64,000 bases of DNA from JACVRW01 sp963734025. GTDB lineage: Bacteria; Actinomycetota; Thermoleophilia; Solirubrobacterales; Thermoleophilaceae. This document shows positions 7,952 to 16,538 of the stretch, piece after piece; the stretch's first letter is position 1, and each line of letters starts with the position of its first letter. The position numbers and the translations under genes were made by a program. The notes under the pieces are model-generated. The model worked only from the letters and a program-made list of their open reading frames with translations. It had not been told where the DNA came from and did not search any database. The stretch spans positions 62,001-126,000 of the forward strand of contig CAVTFR010000005.1 in the NCBI GenBank assembly GCA_963734025.1. The letters are read 5' to 3'.

Positions 7952-8902
7952 CTACGCGCGCCGCGTCTCGTACACAGCCGGATTTGCGCAGTGCGGCATC
8001 CGCTCGCCGGCCAGCCCGGCGAGCAGGTTGTCGACCGCCATGTCGGCCATGCGCTCGCGGGTCGCGTGCGTGGCCGAGCCGAGGTGCGGGATCACGATCA
8101 GATTGGGCGCCTCGAGCAACGCGTGGTCGCTGGGCAGCGGCTCGGGATCGGTTACGTCGAGCGCCGCTCCGGCGATCTCGCCCTCCAGGAGCGCCGACCG
8201 CAGCGCGTTGCTGTCGACGATCGGGCCGCGGGCCGTGTTGACGACGTACGCGCTCGGCTTCATGCGGCGCAGCGCCTCCGCCCCGATCAGACCACGCGTC
8301 TCGGGCGTCAGCGGGCAATGAAGTGTCAGGAAGTCGGAGCGCTCGAGCAGCTCCTCGAGTCCGACGCCGCCGCTGCGGCTCGTATGAAGGACCTCGCAGC
8401 CGAAGCCCTGGACCCGGCGCGCCACCGCCTGCCCGATCCGGCCGAGGCCGACGATGCCCACCGTCGCCTCGTGGAGGTCATGTCCGAGCAGGAGCTCGGG
8501 CTCCCACGTGACCCACTCCCCCGCCCGGACGAACGCGTCGCCCTCGACGAGGCGGCGGGAGATACCGAGCATCAGCGCGAGCGCGAGGTCGGCGGTCGAC
8601 TCGGTCAGGACGCCGGGTGTGTGGCCAACCGGGAGCGAGCGTGCCGTCGCCGCCTCGAGGTCGACGTTGTCGACGCCGACCGCACAGTTGGAGATCGCTC
8701 GCAGGTCGCGACAGGCGGCGATCAGCTGCGCGTCGACCGGGTCGGTAAGCATCGAGAGCAGCCCCTCGGCGGGCTCGCTGTGCTCGAGCAGCGCGTCCCG
8801 CGGCGGGGGCAGCCGCTCCGGCCACACCTCCGTCTCGTGCGCGGCCGAGAGGCGCTCGAGCGCCCCTCCGGGCAGCCTGCGGGTCACGAACACGCGAGCC
8901 AT
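7952..8902 (-). CDS. D-2-hydroxyacid dehydrogenase (glyoxylate/hydroxypyruvate reductase type)
   Basis: 316-residue NAD(P)-dependent D-2-hydroxyacid dehydrogenase. Present are the nucleotide-binding motif VGIVGLGRIGQAVA, the substrate-binding NTARGPIVD with the catalytic Arg, the ALDVTDPEP block with the catalytic Glu, and the catalytic His in IPHLGSATHATRE. This fits glyoxylate, hydroxypyruvate or glycerate conversion. The ATG at 8902 (MARVFVTRRLPGG) is chosen over an upstream in-frame ATG because family members begin at this point. The divergent ParB-like gene starts about 11 bases away. Confidence 0.92.
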   Translation of the reverse strand: MARVFVTRRLPGGALERLSAAHETEVWPERLPPPRDALLEHSEPAEGLLSMLTDPVDAQLIAACRDLRAISNCAVGVDNVDLEAATARSLPVGHTPGVLTESTADLALALMLGISRRLVEGDAFVRAGEWVTWEPELLLGHDLHEATVGIVGLGRIGQAVARRVQGFGCEVLHTSRSGGVGLEELLERSDFLTLHCPLTPETRGLIGAEALRRMKPSAYVVNTARGPIVDSNALRSALLEGEIAGAALDVTDPEPLPSDHALLEAPNLIVIPHLGSATHATRERMADMAVDNLLAGLAGERMPHCANPAVYETRRA

Positions 8903-8913
8903 GGGCGGGCAGC

Positions 8914-9846
8914 ATGGCACGGCCCGGCGCGGCCGGTACTCTCGGAGAGGTGGCCAGGGACACCGGTCTTCCGAGCGCCGACGCGCAGTTCGACTTCAAT
9001 CGCGCGCGGCGCCGGCGCGCGCTCTCACGCCTGTCGGCACGGCTGCGCGGCGAGCGCGGCGACGTCAACCACATCCTCCCCTTCGAGGAGGTCGTGGCGG
9101 CCCTCGGGCGCCGCGGCGAGCGCCGGCTCGGCCAGCAGGTGATCCCGCTCGACTCGATCGTCGGGACGGTCGACCGCGGACGCGAGTTCGACCGGCGCTT
9201 CCGGCCCACCTCGCAGCGGGTGCGGCCGCGCTGGGAGCGGATCGCCACTGCCCAGCGACGCGGCGAGGGCATGCCGCCGATCGACGTCTACCGGATCGGC
9301 GACCTCCACTTCGTCAAGGACGGCCACCACCGCGTGTCGGTTGCGCGCGCCCTCGGCCACCGCGACATCAACGCCTACGTGACCGAGGTCCTGACCCAGG
9401 TGGGGGCGTCACGCGAGATCCAGCTCAGCGACCTCCCGCTGAAGAGCCACGAGCGGCTCTTCTACGAGCGCGTTCCGCTGCCCGACGACGCACGCAAACG
9501 GATCAAGATCAGCGACGAGTGGCGCTACGCGGCGCTCGCCGAGGCGGTCGAGGCCTGGGGCTTCCGGGTGATCCAGAACCGCGAAGAGCTGATGAGCCGC
9601 GCCGAGGTCGCCATGGCGTGGTTCATCGAGGAGTACGAGCCGGTGATCGAGCTGCTGCGCGAGGCCGACCTGATCGGCCGCGGCTCGGAGACCGAGGCCT
9701 ACATGCGCATCGCGGCCCTGCGCTACCTGGTGTTGCGCACTCACCAGTGGGACGACGCGATCGTCGAAGCGATCCGCCACGACCTCCAGAGCCCCGGGCT
9801 CGACGACGACACGATGGTGCGCCGGCTCAGGCGCGAGCTGAAGTAG
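8914..9846 (+). CDS. ParB/sulfiredoxin-fold domain protein
   Basis: 310-residue protein with a ParB-type N-terminal nuclease-like fold. The diagnostic block is PPIDVYRIGDLHFVKDGHHR followed by VSVARALG, near residues 122-150. The rest is helical and charged with no helix-turn-helix I can recognise, so it is not a canonical chromosome-partitioning ParB. Similar proteins are annotated as ParB-like in actinobacteria without experimental function. The start is uncertain: ATG 8914 or GTG 8950 (MARDTGLPSADAQFDFNRAR), the latter looking like a natural N-terminus but with its purine tract too close. Confidence 0.8.
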   Translation: MARPGAAGTLGEVARDTGLPSADAQFDFNRARRRRALSRLSARLRGERGDVNHILPFEEVVAALGRRGERRLGQQVIPLDSIVGTVDRGREFDRRFRPTSQRVRPRWERIATAQRRGEGMPPIDVYRIGDLHFVKDGHHRVSVARALGHRDINAYVTEVLTQVGASREIQLSDLPLKSHERLFYERVPLPDDARKRIKISDEWRYAALAEAVEAWGFRVIQNREELMSRAEVAMAWFIEEYEPVIELLREADLIGRGSETEAYMRIAALRYLVLRTHQWDDAIVEAIRHDLQSPGLDDDTMVRRLRRELK

Positions 9847-9883
9847 CCAGCTAGGTCTGGCCCGTAGCTGGCCGGCCTTGGGG

Positions 9884-11212
9884 CTAGGTCTGCCCGCCGG
9901 TCGCTCCCGGCTGGCCGCCGCCCTCGCTACCTGGCTCAGGCTGCGGTACCGCCGTCTCGTCGGTGGCGCTCTCCGCGCCGTCTCCGCCAGCCGCCGCGGC
10001 GCCGTCGCCCGTGGTGGCGGGCGGGGCCTTGTGCTCGACCGTGAGATTGATCCCGTTCTCGGGGTCGAAGAGGTGCAGCCGGGTCGCGTCGACGAAGAGC
10101 TCGGCCTCCTGCCCGACACTCACCTTGCTGGCGGGATCGAGCCGCGCGACGATGCGCCCCTCCTCGCCCGCCATCGGGACCTCGCCGCCGCCCGCATCCT
10201 CGGCGAGCTCGCGCAGCTCCTGGGACTCGATCGTCGCGTCCGAGGCGACCGTGAAGTGCGCATAGAGCTCAGCCCCCATCGCCTCCAGGACCTCGATGTT
10301 CGCTGTGAAGGTGATGCCGCGGTCCAGCGCGTCCCCTACCAGTGAGGCGTCCTCGAAGTCCTCCGGCCGAATGCCGGCGATCAGCTGCTTGCCGTGGTAG
10401 TCGCGCACCGCGTCGTGAAGCTCGCCGGGCAGCCGCACGTCGCCGAAGGGAAGCTTCACCGTGTCGCCCTCGACCGTTGCCGGCATGAAGTTCATCGCGG
10501 GCGACCCCACAAAGCCGGCGACAAACAGGTTGACCGGCTCGTTGTAGAGCTCCATCGGCGAGCCCACCTGCTGGATCAGGCCCGCGCGCATCACCGCGAC
10601 GCGGTCGCCGAGCGTCATCGCCTCGGTCTGGTCGTGGGTCACGTAGACGGTCGTGGTCCCGAGCTGCTGCTGGATCCGGGACACCTCCGTGCGCATCTGC
10701 ACACGGAGCTTGGCGTCGAGGTTGGAGAGCGGCTCGTCCATCAGGAAGGCGGCCGGGTCACGCACGATCGCGCGCCCCATCGCCACGCGCTGGCGCTGGC
10801 CGCCGGACAGCTGCGAGGGCTTGCGGTCGAGGTGCTGCTCGAGGTCGAGGATTTGGGCCGCCTCGGTCACCTTCTTGTCGATCTCGCCCTTGTCCATGCC
10901 ACGGAGCTTGAGGGCGAAGCCCATGTTGTCGCGCACGCTCATGTGCGGATAGAGCGCGTAGTTCTGGAACACCATCGCGATGTCGCGATCCTTTGGCGCC
11001 TTGTCGTTCACGATGGCGTCGCCTATACGCAGCTCGCCCTCGGTGATGTCCTCGAGCCCGGCGATCATGCGAAGCGCGGTGGACTTGCCGCAGCCGGACG
11101 GCCCGACGAGGATCACGAACTCCCCGTCCTTGACCTCCAAGTTCATGTGGCGGACGGCCTCGTAGCCGTCCGGGTAGCGCTTGGTGATGTTGTCCAGCGT
11201 GATCTGGGCCAT
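9884..11212 (-). CDS. ugpC: Sugar ABC transporter ATP-binding protein, UgpC/MsmK type
   Basis: 442-residue ATPase of the carbohydrate uptake CUT1 family. Walker A GPSGCGKST is near residue 37, the signature LSGGQRQRV near 135, and Walker B AFLMDEPLSNLDAKLR near 155, followed by a C-terminal TOBE/regulatory region. An unusual low-complexity tail of about 50 residues (Gly/Ala/Glu/Pro rich, from about residue 392) follows the TOBE region. It is the last gene of the glucoside uptake operon, 12 bases after the MalG-type gene. UgpC proteins may energise several sugar porters, so the partner may not be exclusive. Confidence 0.93.
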   Translation of the reverse strand: MAQITLDNITKRYPDGYEAVRHMNLEVKDGEFVILVGPSGCGKSTALRMIAGLEDITEGELRIGDAIVNDKAPKDRDIAMVFQNYALYPHMSVRDNMGFALKLRGMDKGEIDKKVTEAAQILDLEQHLDRKPSQLSGGQRQRVAMGRAIVRDPAAFLMDEPLSNLDAKLRVQMRTEVSRIQQQLGTTTVYVTHDQTEAMTLGDRVAVMRAGLIQQVGSPMELYNEPVNLFVAGFVGSPAMNFMPATVEGDTVKLPFGDVRLPGELHDAVRDYHGKQLIAGIRPEDFEDASLVGDALDRGITFTANIEVLEAMGAELYAHFTVASDATIESQELRELAEDAGGGEVPMAGEEGRIVARLDPASKVSVGQEAELFVDATRLHLFDPENGINLTVEHKAPPATTGDGAAAAGGDGAESATDETAVPQPEPGSEGGGQPGATGGQT

Positions 11213-11224
11213 GTGTTCTCTCCT

Positions 11225-12058
11225 TTATCCCTTCACCGCGCCGGCGGTGAGGCCCGCGACGATACGGCGCTGGAAGATCAAGACCATGATGATGATCGGC
11301 ACCGTGACCACGACCGAGGCGGCTGAGATCGCGCCGATGGGCTGCTCGAACTGGGACGCTCCGGTGAAGAACGCGAGCGCCGCCGGCACCGTCCGCGCGG
11401 CGTCGGTCGAGGTCAGCGTGTTCGCGAAGATGAAGTCGTTCCAGGCGAAGATGAATACGAGGATCGCAGCCGTGAACACGCCGGGCGCGGCAAGCGGCAC
11501 GATGATCTTCCGGAACGCCTGGAACGGCGTGGCGCCGTCGACCTGGGCCGCCTGTTCGAGCTCCCAGGGGATCTCCCGGAAGAACGCCGAGAGCGTGTAG
11601 ATCGCCAGCGGCAACGTGAAGGTCATGTACGGGATGATCAGCCCGATCCAGGTGTCGTAGATGCCGAGCGAGCGCCATATCTCGAACAGCGAGCCGACGA
11701 TCGAGATCGGCGGGAACATGGCGACCGCCAGAGCGCCCGAGAGGATCAGCGTCTTCCCGGTGAAGTCGAGGCGCGAGGTGGCATAGGCGGCCATCGCCGC
11801 GAGCACGATCGAGATGAAGGTGGCGATGGAGGCTATGCCGATCGAGTTGATCAGCGCCGCGATGAAGGTGTCGTCGGAGAAGACGACGTCGTAGTTCTCG
11901 GTCGAGAAGCCCGACCAGAACTTCTTGTCGCCGACCTCCTCGGGTGACTTGAAGGACAGCGACGTGATCCATGCAACCGGGATCAGCGCGTAAAAGAGCA
12001 CGACGAGGATCCCGATCGTCCACAGAACACGCTCGCGGGGAGTGTGCTTCTCGCTCAT
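11225..12058 (-). CDS. Carbohydrate ABC transporter permease, MalG type
   Basis: 277-residue inner-membrane permease with six predicted spans. The cytoplasmic EAA loop, which docks with the ATPase, reads EQAAQVDGATPFQAFRKIIV and then PLAAPG. The C-terminus ends AGLTAGAVKG, typical of MalG-like proteins. It pairs with the MalF-like gene just upstream (five-base gap). It is the probable channel half for an oligosaccharide such as maltose, trehalose or a related alpha-glucoside, given the GH13 enzyme in the same operon. Confidence 0.93.
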   Translation of the reverse strand: MSEKHTPRERVLWTIGILVVLFYALIPVAWITSLSFKSPEEVGDKKFWSGFSTENYDVVFSDDTFIAALINSIGIASIATFISIVLAAMAAYATSRLDFTGKTLILSGALAVAMFPPISIVGSLFEIWRSLGIYDTWIGLIIPYMTFTLPLAIYTLSAFFREIPWELEQAAQVDGATPFQAFRKIIVPLAAPGVFTAAILVFIFAWNDFIFANTLTSTDAARTVPAALAFFTGASQFEQPIGAISAASVVVTVPIIIMVLIFQRRIVAGLTAGAVKG

Positions 12059-12062
12059 CGGC

Positions 12063-13004
12063 TCAGGTCTCCCCTCGCTGCTGCGCAGTGCTGGTGCCGA
12101 GCCCCTTGACGAAGAGGATGGCGATCAGGATGACGCAGATGAAGATCAGGATCGAGATCGCCGAGCCGAGGCCCAGGTTCACCCGGTTGATCAGGACGTT
12201 GTAGCCGAGAATCGAGACGCTTTCGGTGCCCAGGGCGCCGCCCGGCTGGATGATGAAGATGTTGTCGAATATTCGGAACGCGTCCAGCGTGCGGAACAGC
12301 AGCGCGACCAGGATCGCCGGCTTCATCAGCGGGATCGTGATGCGGAAGAAGCGCTGCAGCGTGCTCGCGCCGTCGACCTTCGCCGCCTCGTTCAGCTCGT
12401 CCGGGACGAGCGCGAGCCCCGCCAGGAGCAGCAGCGCCATGAACGGCGTCGTCTTCCAGACCTCCGCCATGATGATCACGAAGAGCGAGCCCTCCCGCGT
12501 GGTCAGCGGCTGCCAGTCGTCCGGTACGAGCGGCAGCCCGAACACGAAGCCGCTGGTCGGGTCGAAGGCGTACTTCCAGCCGAACGCTGCGACCACCGTG
12601 ACGATGCCGTACGGGATCAGGATGGCCGCTCGAACCGGGCCGCGGCCGAAGATCGCACGGTGCATGACGAGCGCGATCAGCATGCCCAACACGAGCTCGA
12701 TGGCCACCGACACGATCGTGATGAACAGCGTCGTGGCGACGTCCGACCACCACGTGCTCGAGCTGAGCACGTCGCCATAGTTCGCGAGCCCCACGAACTC
12801 CTTGTCGTCCGGGAAGCGCAGGTCGAACTTCTGCAGCGACAGGTAGAACGCGTACACGATCGGATAGCCGGTCACGAGCAGCATCACGATCACGGCGGGC
12901 GCGCACAGCAGCCAGGCGAGCTTGCGCTCGGCCTTCGCGCGATCGGTCATGCGCTGCTTCCTGGGCGGCGTGCCGGCGGGAGCCTGGGTCGTGGCGGCTT
13001 CCAT
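12063..13004 (-). CDS. Carbohydrate ABC transporter permease, MalF type
   Basis: 313-residue permease, partner of the MalG-type protein. The EAA loop is ELNEAAKVDGASTLQRFFRI followed by TIPLMKP near residues 200-226. The N-terminal segment is basic and Pro rich before the first membrane span. The start ATG (13004-13002) shares one base with the stop of the binding-protein gene (TGATG), so the two are translationally coupled. The order binding protein, MalF, MalG, UgpC is the standard CUT1 layout. Confidence 0.93.
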   Translation of the reverse strand: MEAATTQAPAGTPPRKQRMTDRAKAERKLAWLLCAPAVIVMLLVTGYPIVYAFYLSLQKFDLRFPDDKEFVGLANYGDVLSSSTWWSDVATTLFITIVSVAIELVLGMLIALVMHRAIFGRGPVRAAILIPYGIVTVVAAFGWKYAFDPTSGFVFGLPLVPDDWQPLTTREGSLFVIIMAEVWKTTPFMALLLLAGLALVPDELNEAAKVDGASTLQRFFRITIPLMKPAILVALLFRTLDAFRIFDNIFIIQPGGALGTESVSILGYNVLINRVNLGLGSAISILIFICVILIAILFVKGLGTSTAQQRGET

Positions 13005-14245
13005 CAGAAGATCTTCCCGTCGACGGCCTTCTCGATCCGGTCGCGCAGCTGCTCCACGACCGTGTCCGGGTCCACCGAGTCCGGCGGGTGGTAGGTCTTC
13101 TGGATTGCCAGCGAGATGTCGCTGTAGGCGGGCGTGACCGGCCGCGGCCCGGCGTTGTCGATCGACTCACGCAGCTCATCGGCGAAGGGGTAGTTCTTCT
13201 GTATCTTCGGATCGTCGTAGACCGACTCGCTCGTCGGCGGCAGGCCGCCCAGCTCGGCGCTGAGCGCCTGGTTCTCCGGGCTGGCGAGGCACTCGGCCGC
13301 CTCGAAGGCGAGGTCGGGCTTGTTCGAGAACGCGGAGACCGCGATGTTGAAGCCGCCGAGCGGCGGCGCGCTCGGCCGGCCCGCCACGCTGCGCGGGTAA
13401 CGGGCCCAGCCGATGTTCTTCTGGAAGTCCTCACCCACCTCGGCGGCGGCAGGGTAGATGTACGGGTAGTTGACCTGGTAGTCGGAACGCCCCGACTCGA
13501 AGCCCAGGCGGGCGGCGTCCTCGTTGGCGGTCGCCATGCCCGGCGGCGCCGCGGGCGAGTTGGCGAGCTTGCTCTCGATCTCGGCCGCCGTCTTGGCGGT
13601 GTCGTTCACGACCACGTCGCCCTGCTCGTTCACGATCTGGCCGCCGGCGCTCGTGATCAGCGCGTTGATCCAGACCACGAGCCCCTCGTACTGGGCGCTC
13701 TGAACCTCGACCGCGGTGCCCTTGTCGACCGCGTCGTCGATCATCTGGTCCCAGGTGAAGTCGTCGGGCGGGGCGTCCACGCGGTCCTTGCGGTACCAGA
13801 GCAGCTGCGTGTTGCTCGTGTGCGGGATCGCCCAGACCTTGCCCTGATAGTCGACGGTCTCGAGCGGGCCGTCGAGCTTGCCCTCGGTGGCGGCCTTGCG
13901 GCGCTCGCCCTCCCAGGGCAGGATCCACTCGGCCCCGGCGAACTCGGCCGTCCAGATCACGTCGAGCGACGCCAGGTCGATGCTGTCGTCCTCGGCGGCA
14001 AGACGGCGGACGAGCAGCTCGCGCTGCTGGTCGGCGATATTCGGCAGCTTGACGTAGTTGATCGTGTACTTGCCGTTCGCCTCCTTGTTGCAGTTGACGA
14101 CGGCCTGGTCATAGGAGCCGCCGGGCTCGTTGAAGGCGTACCAGTTGATCGCGCGGGCGCCGCTGCCGCCCTCATCGCCGCCCACGCCGCAGCCGACCCC
14201 GATGGCAGCCGCGGCGACCGCGAGCAGTGCTCCGAGGCGCGACAT
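13004..14245 (-). CDS. Extracellular sugar-binding protein of CUT1 ABC transporter
   Basis: 413-residue solute-binding protein (SBP family 1). A signal segment with AAAAIGVGC suggests lipid attachment at a cysteine near residue 18, although the -3 position is atypical for a lipobox. The mature part has the family-typical SLDVIWTAEFAGAEWILPW block and the hinge region VWAIPHTSNTQLLWYRKD, consistent with disaccharide or oligosaccharide capture. The ATG at 14245 is picked because a GGGGGGAG Shine-Dalgarno sits about nine bases upstream; an earlier in-frame start (14326) would add a basic, non-signal leader and run into the GH13 stop. Confidence 0.9.
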   Translation of the reverse strand: MSRLGALLAVAAAAIGVGCGVGGDEGGSGARAINWYAFNEPGGSYDQAVVNCNKEANGKYTINYVKLPNIADQQRELLVRRLAAEDDSIDLASLDVIWTAEFAGAEWILPWEGERRKAATEGKLDGPLETVDYQGKVWAIPHTSNTQLLWYRKDRVDAPPDDFTWDQMIDDAVDKGTAVEVQSAQYEGLVVWINALITSAGGQIVNEQGDVVVNDTAKTAAEIESKLANSPAAPPGMATANEDAARLGFESGRSDYQVNYPYIYPAAAEVGEDFQKNIGWARYPRSVAGRPSAPPLGGFNIAVSAFSNKPDLAFEAAECLASPENQALSAELGGLPPTSESVYDDPKIQKNYPFADELRESIDNAGPRPVTPAYSDISLAIQKTYHPPDSVDPDTVVEQLRDRIEKAVDGKIF

Positions 14246-14322
14246 CCATGCCCACTCCCCCCTCACGGTCAGGTATGTACCCCTCCTGCGACGCCTGTAA
14301 TCCATTCGCACCCGGGCTGCAA

Positions 14323-15735
14323 TCAATCGCCCGTTATCGCGGCGCCGTGCGCGGCGAGCAGCTCTCCCTCGAGGACGCCGCCCACGGTCTCGAGCACCAG
14401 CTCTCGTCCACGCGGAACCGGCACCGGCTCATTCGTCGTGTTGATCGCGACCACGTGCTCGCCGCGCGCATACGCCACCACGCCTGCGGCGGCGTCGAGC
14501 AGGCGGAAGTCGCGCGGCAGCGAGCGCCGCAGCCGGATCAGCTCGCGTACGAGGGCGAGTGTGGAGGCGGGATCGTCGCGCTGGGCCTCCACGCTCACAT
14601 GCCGCTGGTCGACGAGCGGCAGCCACGGCTCGCCGCTCGTGAAGCCGCCGCCGCGCGAGCCGTCCCACTGCATCGGGTGACGGAAGCGGTCGCGACCGGC
14701 TCGGTCGTAGCGGCGCTCCCCTCCGGGCCCGTCGGCCTGGCCGATCTCGTCGCCCTGGTAGAGGAAGGCGGTGCCCGGCAAGGTGAGCAGCAGCAGCGCG
14801 GCGGCGCGGGCGTTCTCGGCGCCGAAGCGCGTCGCGAGCCGGCCGAAGTCGTGGTTCGAGAGCACCCACGCCGCGCCGCGCCGGCGCGTGGTCGCCGCGA
14901 TCGCGATGCGCAGCTGCTCGGCATCCCAGGGGGCGTGCAGCAACTCGAAGGCGAAGACGGCGTCGAACGCGTCGAGGTAGGGCTGCCAGCGCCTAGCAGG
15001 CAGGTAGACCTCGCCCACCATGAAATTGTCGCCCACGGCCGTGCGGATCTTCGCGAGCGCCTCGCCGGTATCGGGCGCGTTGCGCGAGTGTGAGAGCGAC
15101 AGCTTCGCCTCCTCCGTCGAGAGCGGCAGTCCGAACGGCTCGAACGCGGGCGGGTCGTCGCGGAGCTGCGGGTCCTTCAGAAGCCGGTCGATCGCGTCGA
15201 CGCGGTAGCCGGCCGCGCCACGCTCGAGCCAGAAGCGGAGGACGTCCTGCATCGCGGCCACGACCTCCGGGTTGCGCCAATCGAGGTCCGCCTGCTCGGG
15301 ATAGAACGAGTGCAGGTACCAGCGGCCGTCGAGCGGGCTCCACGCCGAGCCGCCGAACGCCGACGGCCAGTTGTTGGGCTCGTCTCGCCAGATGTACCAG
15401 TCGCGGTGCTGGCGGAACCAGGGATGCTCGATCGACGTGTGGCACGGGACGAGGTCGAGCAGCACGTCGAGCCCGTGCCCCCGGGCCGCCGCCACCAGCG
15501 AGTCGAAGTCGTCGAGCGAGCCGAAGATCGGGTCGACGTCCTTGTAGTCGGCGACGTCGTAGCCGAAGTCGTGCAGCGGCGACGGGAAGATCGGCGACAT
15601 CCAGAGCGCGTCCACGCCGAGCCAGGCGAGGTGGTCGAGCCGCGCCTCGATGCCGCGCAGGTCCCCGACGCCGTCTCCATCGGAGTCCTGGAACGAGCGC
15701 GGATAGACCTGGTAGACGACGCCGTCCTCGAGCAG
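14323..15735 (-). CDS. GH13 alpha-glucosidase/oligo-1,6-glucosidase; no canonical start codon
   Basis: About 470-residue alpha-amylase-superfamily hydrolase for alpha-glucosides. Seen are the first barrel strand VVYQVYPRSFQDSDGDGVGD, the nucleophile region GYRVDAIDRLL, the acid/base region MVGEVYLP and the NHD site SNHDFGRL. The only ATG/GTG/TTG codon near the N-terminus is the GTG at 15615, but that would delete the first conserved barrel strand, which is intact upstream in frame. The frame is open back to 15858 with no standard start. A CTG at 15735, with AGGG eight bases before it, is the best candidate. It leads the uptake operon. Confidence 0.85.
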   Translation of the reverse strand: MLEDGVVYQVYPRSFQDSDGDGVGDLRGIEARLDHLAWLGVDALWMSPIFPSPLHDFGYDVADYKDVDPIFGSLDDFDSLVAAARGHGLDVLLDLVPCHTSIEHPWFRQHRDWYIWRDEPNNWPSAFGGSAWSPLDGRWYLHSFYPEQADLDWRNPEVVAAMQDVLRFWLERGAAGYRVDAIDRLLKDPQLRDDPPAFEPFGLPLSTEEAKLSLSHSRNAPDTGEALAKIRTAVGDNFMVGEVYLPARRWQPYLDAFDAVFAFELLHAPWDAEQLRIAIAATTRRRGAAWVLSNHDFGRLATRFGAENARAAALLLLTLPGTAFLYQGDEIGQADGPGGERRYDRAGRDRFRHPMQWDGSRGGGFTSGEPWLPLVDQRHVSVEAQRDDPASTLALVRELIRLRRSLPRDFRLLDAAAGVVAYARGEHVVAINTTNEPVPVPRGRELVLETVGGVLEGELLAAHGAAITGD

Positions 15736-15745
15736 AGGCGCGACC

Positions 15746-15799
15746 CTATCCCTTGACGGCGCCGGCGGTCGGCCCGGGGACGCTGCCGAAACGACGCCG
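15746..15799 (-). pseudogene. Relic of a MalG-type permease C-terminus
   Basis: In a frame different from the GH13 gene, the 17 codons before a TAG at 15748-15746 read RRRFGSVPGPTAGAVKG. The intact MalG gene of this operon ends QRRIVAGLTAGAVKG. The shared RR, V, G and TAGAVKG in the same spacing, directly before a GH13 gene, suggest the tail of a second malG copy left by a deletion. No upstream membrane spans survive. The match is short, so chance cannot be excluded. Confidence 0.45.
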
Positions 15800-15855
15800 A
15801 GGCGCCCCCGAAGGGACGCCTCGACGCGGGTCGGGGGGTGCGGGTCCGGCGCGAG

Positions 15856-16446
15856 CTACTGCCGGGCGCCGGCTCCCGCGGTCTGCTGGGCCTGCTCATC
15901 GTGCCGGCCCTCGCAGATCTCTTCGACGACCTTGTCGCAGAAGGCCGGGAGATCGTCGGGGTTCCGGCTCGACACGAGCCCGGAGTCGACGTGGACCTCC
16001 TCGTCCACCCACGTGCCGCCGGCGTTGCTGATGTCGGTCCTGATGCTCGGCCACGAGGTGAGCGTGCGTCCCCTGACCACGTCGGCCTCGACGAGCGTCC
16101 AGGGGCCGTGGCAGATCGCGGCCACCGGCTTCCCCGCCTCGAAGAAGGAGCGCGTGAACGAGACGGCGTTCTCATCGACGCGCAGGAAGTCCGGGTTCGC
16201 GACACCCCCGGGCAGAACCAGCCCGTCGTAATCGCTCTCATCGGCCTCCGCCACGGTCCTGTCGACCTTGAAGGTGTCGCCCTTGTCGAGGTGATTGAAG
16301 CCCTGGATCTCGCCCTTCTCGAGCGAGATCAACTCGGGGGTTCCGCCCTCGGCCTGGACGGCCTGCCAGGGCTCTGTCAGCTCGACCTGCTCGACCCCGT
16401 CGGTGGCCAGGAAGGCCACCCTCTTTCCGTTCAGCTTGTCAGCCAT
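15856..16446 (-). CDS. PfpI/DJ-1 family type 1 glutamine amidotransferase-like protein
   Basis: 196-residue DJ-1/PfpI superfamily protein. The nucleophile elbow AICHGPW holds the conserved Cys-His pair near residues 110-112, and the acidic partner lies in the N-terminal VEQVELTEPWQ region. Such proteins act as general stress proteins, putative proteases or deglycases; the exact activity is disputed. The C-terminal tail (after EEICEGRHDEQ) is low complexity. A strong GAAGGAG Shine-Dalgarno precedes the ATG at 16446. The gene is divergent from the amino-acid permease gene. Confidence 0.9.
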   Translation of the reverse strand: MADKLNGKRVAFLATDGVEQVELTEPWQAVQAEGGTPELISLEKGEIQGFNHLDKGDTFKVDRTVAEADESDYDGLVLPGGVANPDFLRVDENAVSFTRSFFEAGKPVAAICHGPWTLVEADVVRGRTLTSWPSIRTDISNAGGTWVDEEVHVDSGLVSSRNPDDLPAFCDKVVEEICEGRHDEQAQQTAGAGARQ

Positions 16447-16538
16447 GTCGTCGCTCCTTCGAAGATTGCATCGGGTCTACCTGACCGGTACCGGGGCGGA
16501 TTGGGGCTAAACGGGGTGAACCGGGGTAGCGGGCGCAG

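Noticed and set aside
9847..9895. Direct repeat GCTAGGTCTG flanking the end of the UgpC gene as an attachment site
   Set aside because: Ten-base repeats about 40 bases apart, with no integrase or mobile gene nearby, are more likely a small local duplication.
15177..16241. Long minus-strand Arg/Ser-rich frame through the GH13 and PfpI genes
   Set aside because: It is a shifted shadow of both real genes with no domain; composition is typical of out-of-frame high-GC translation.
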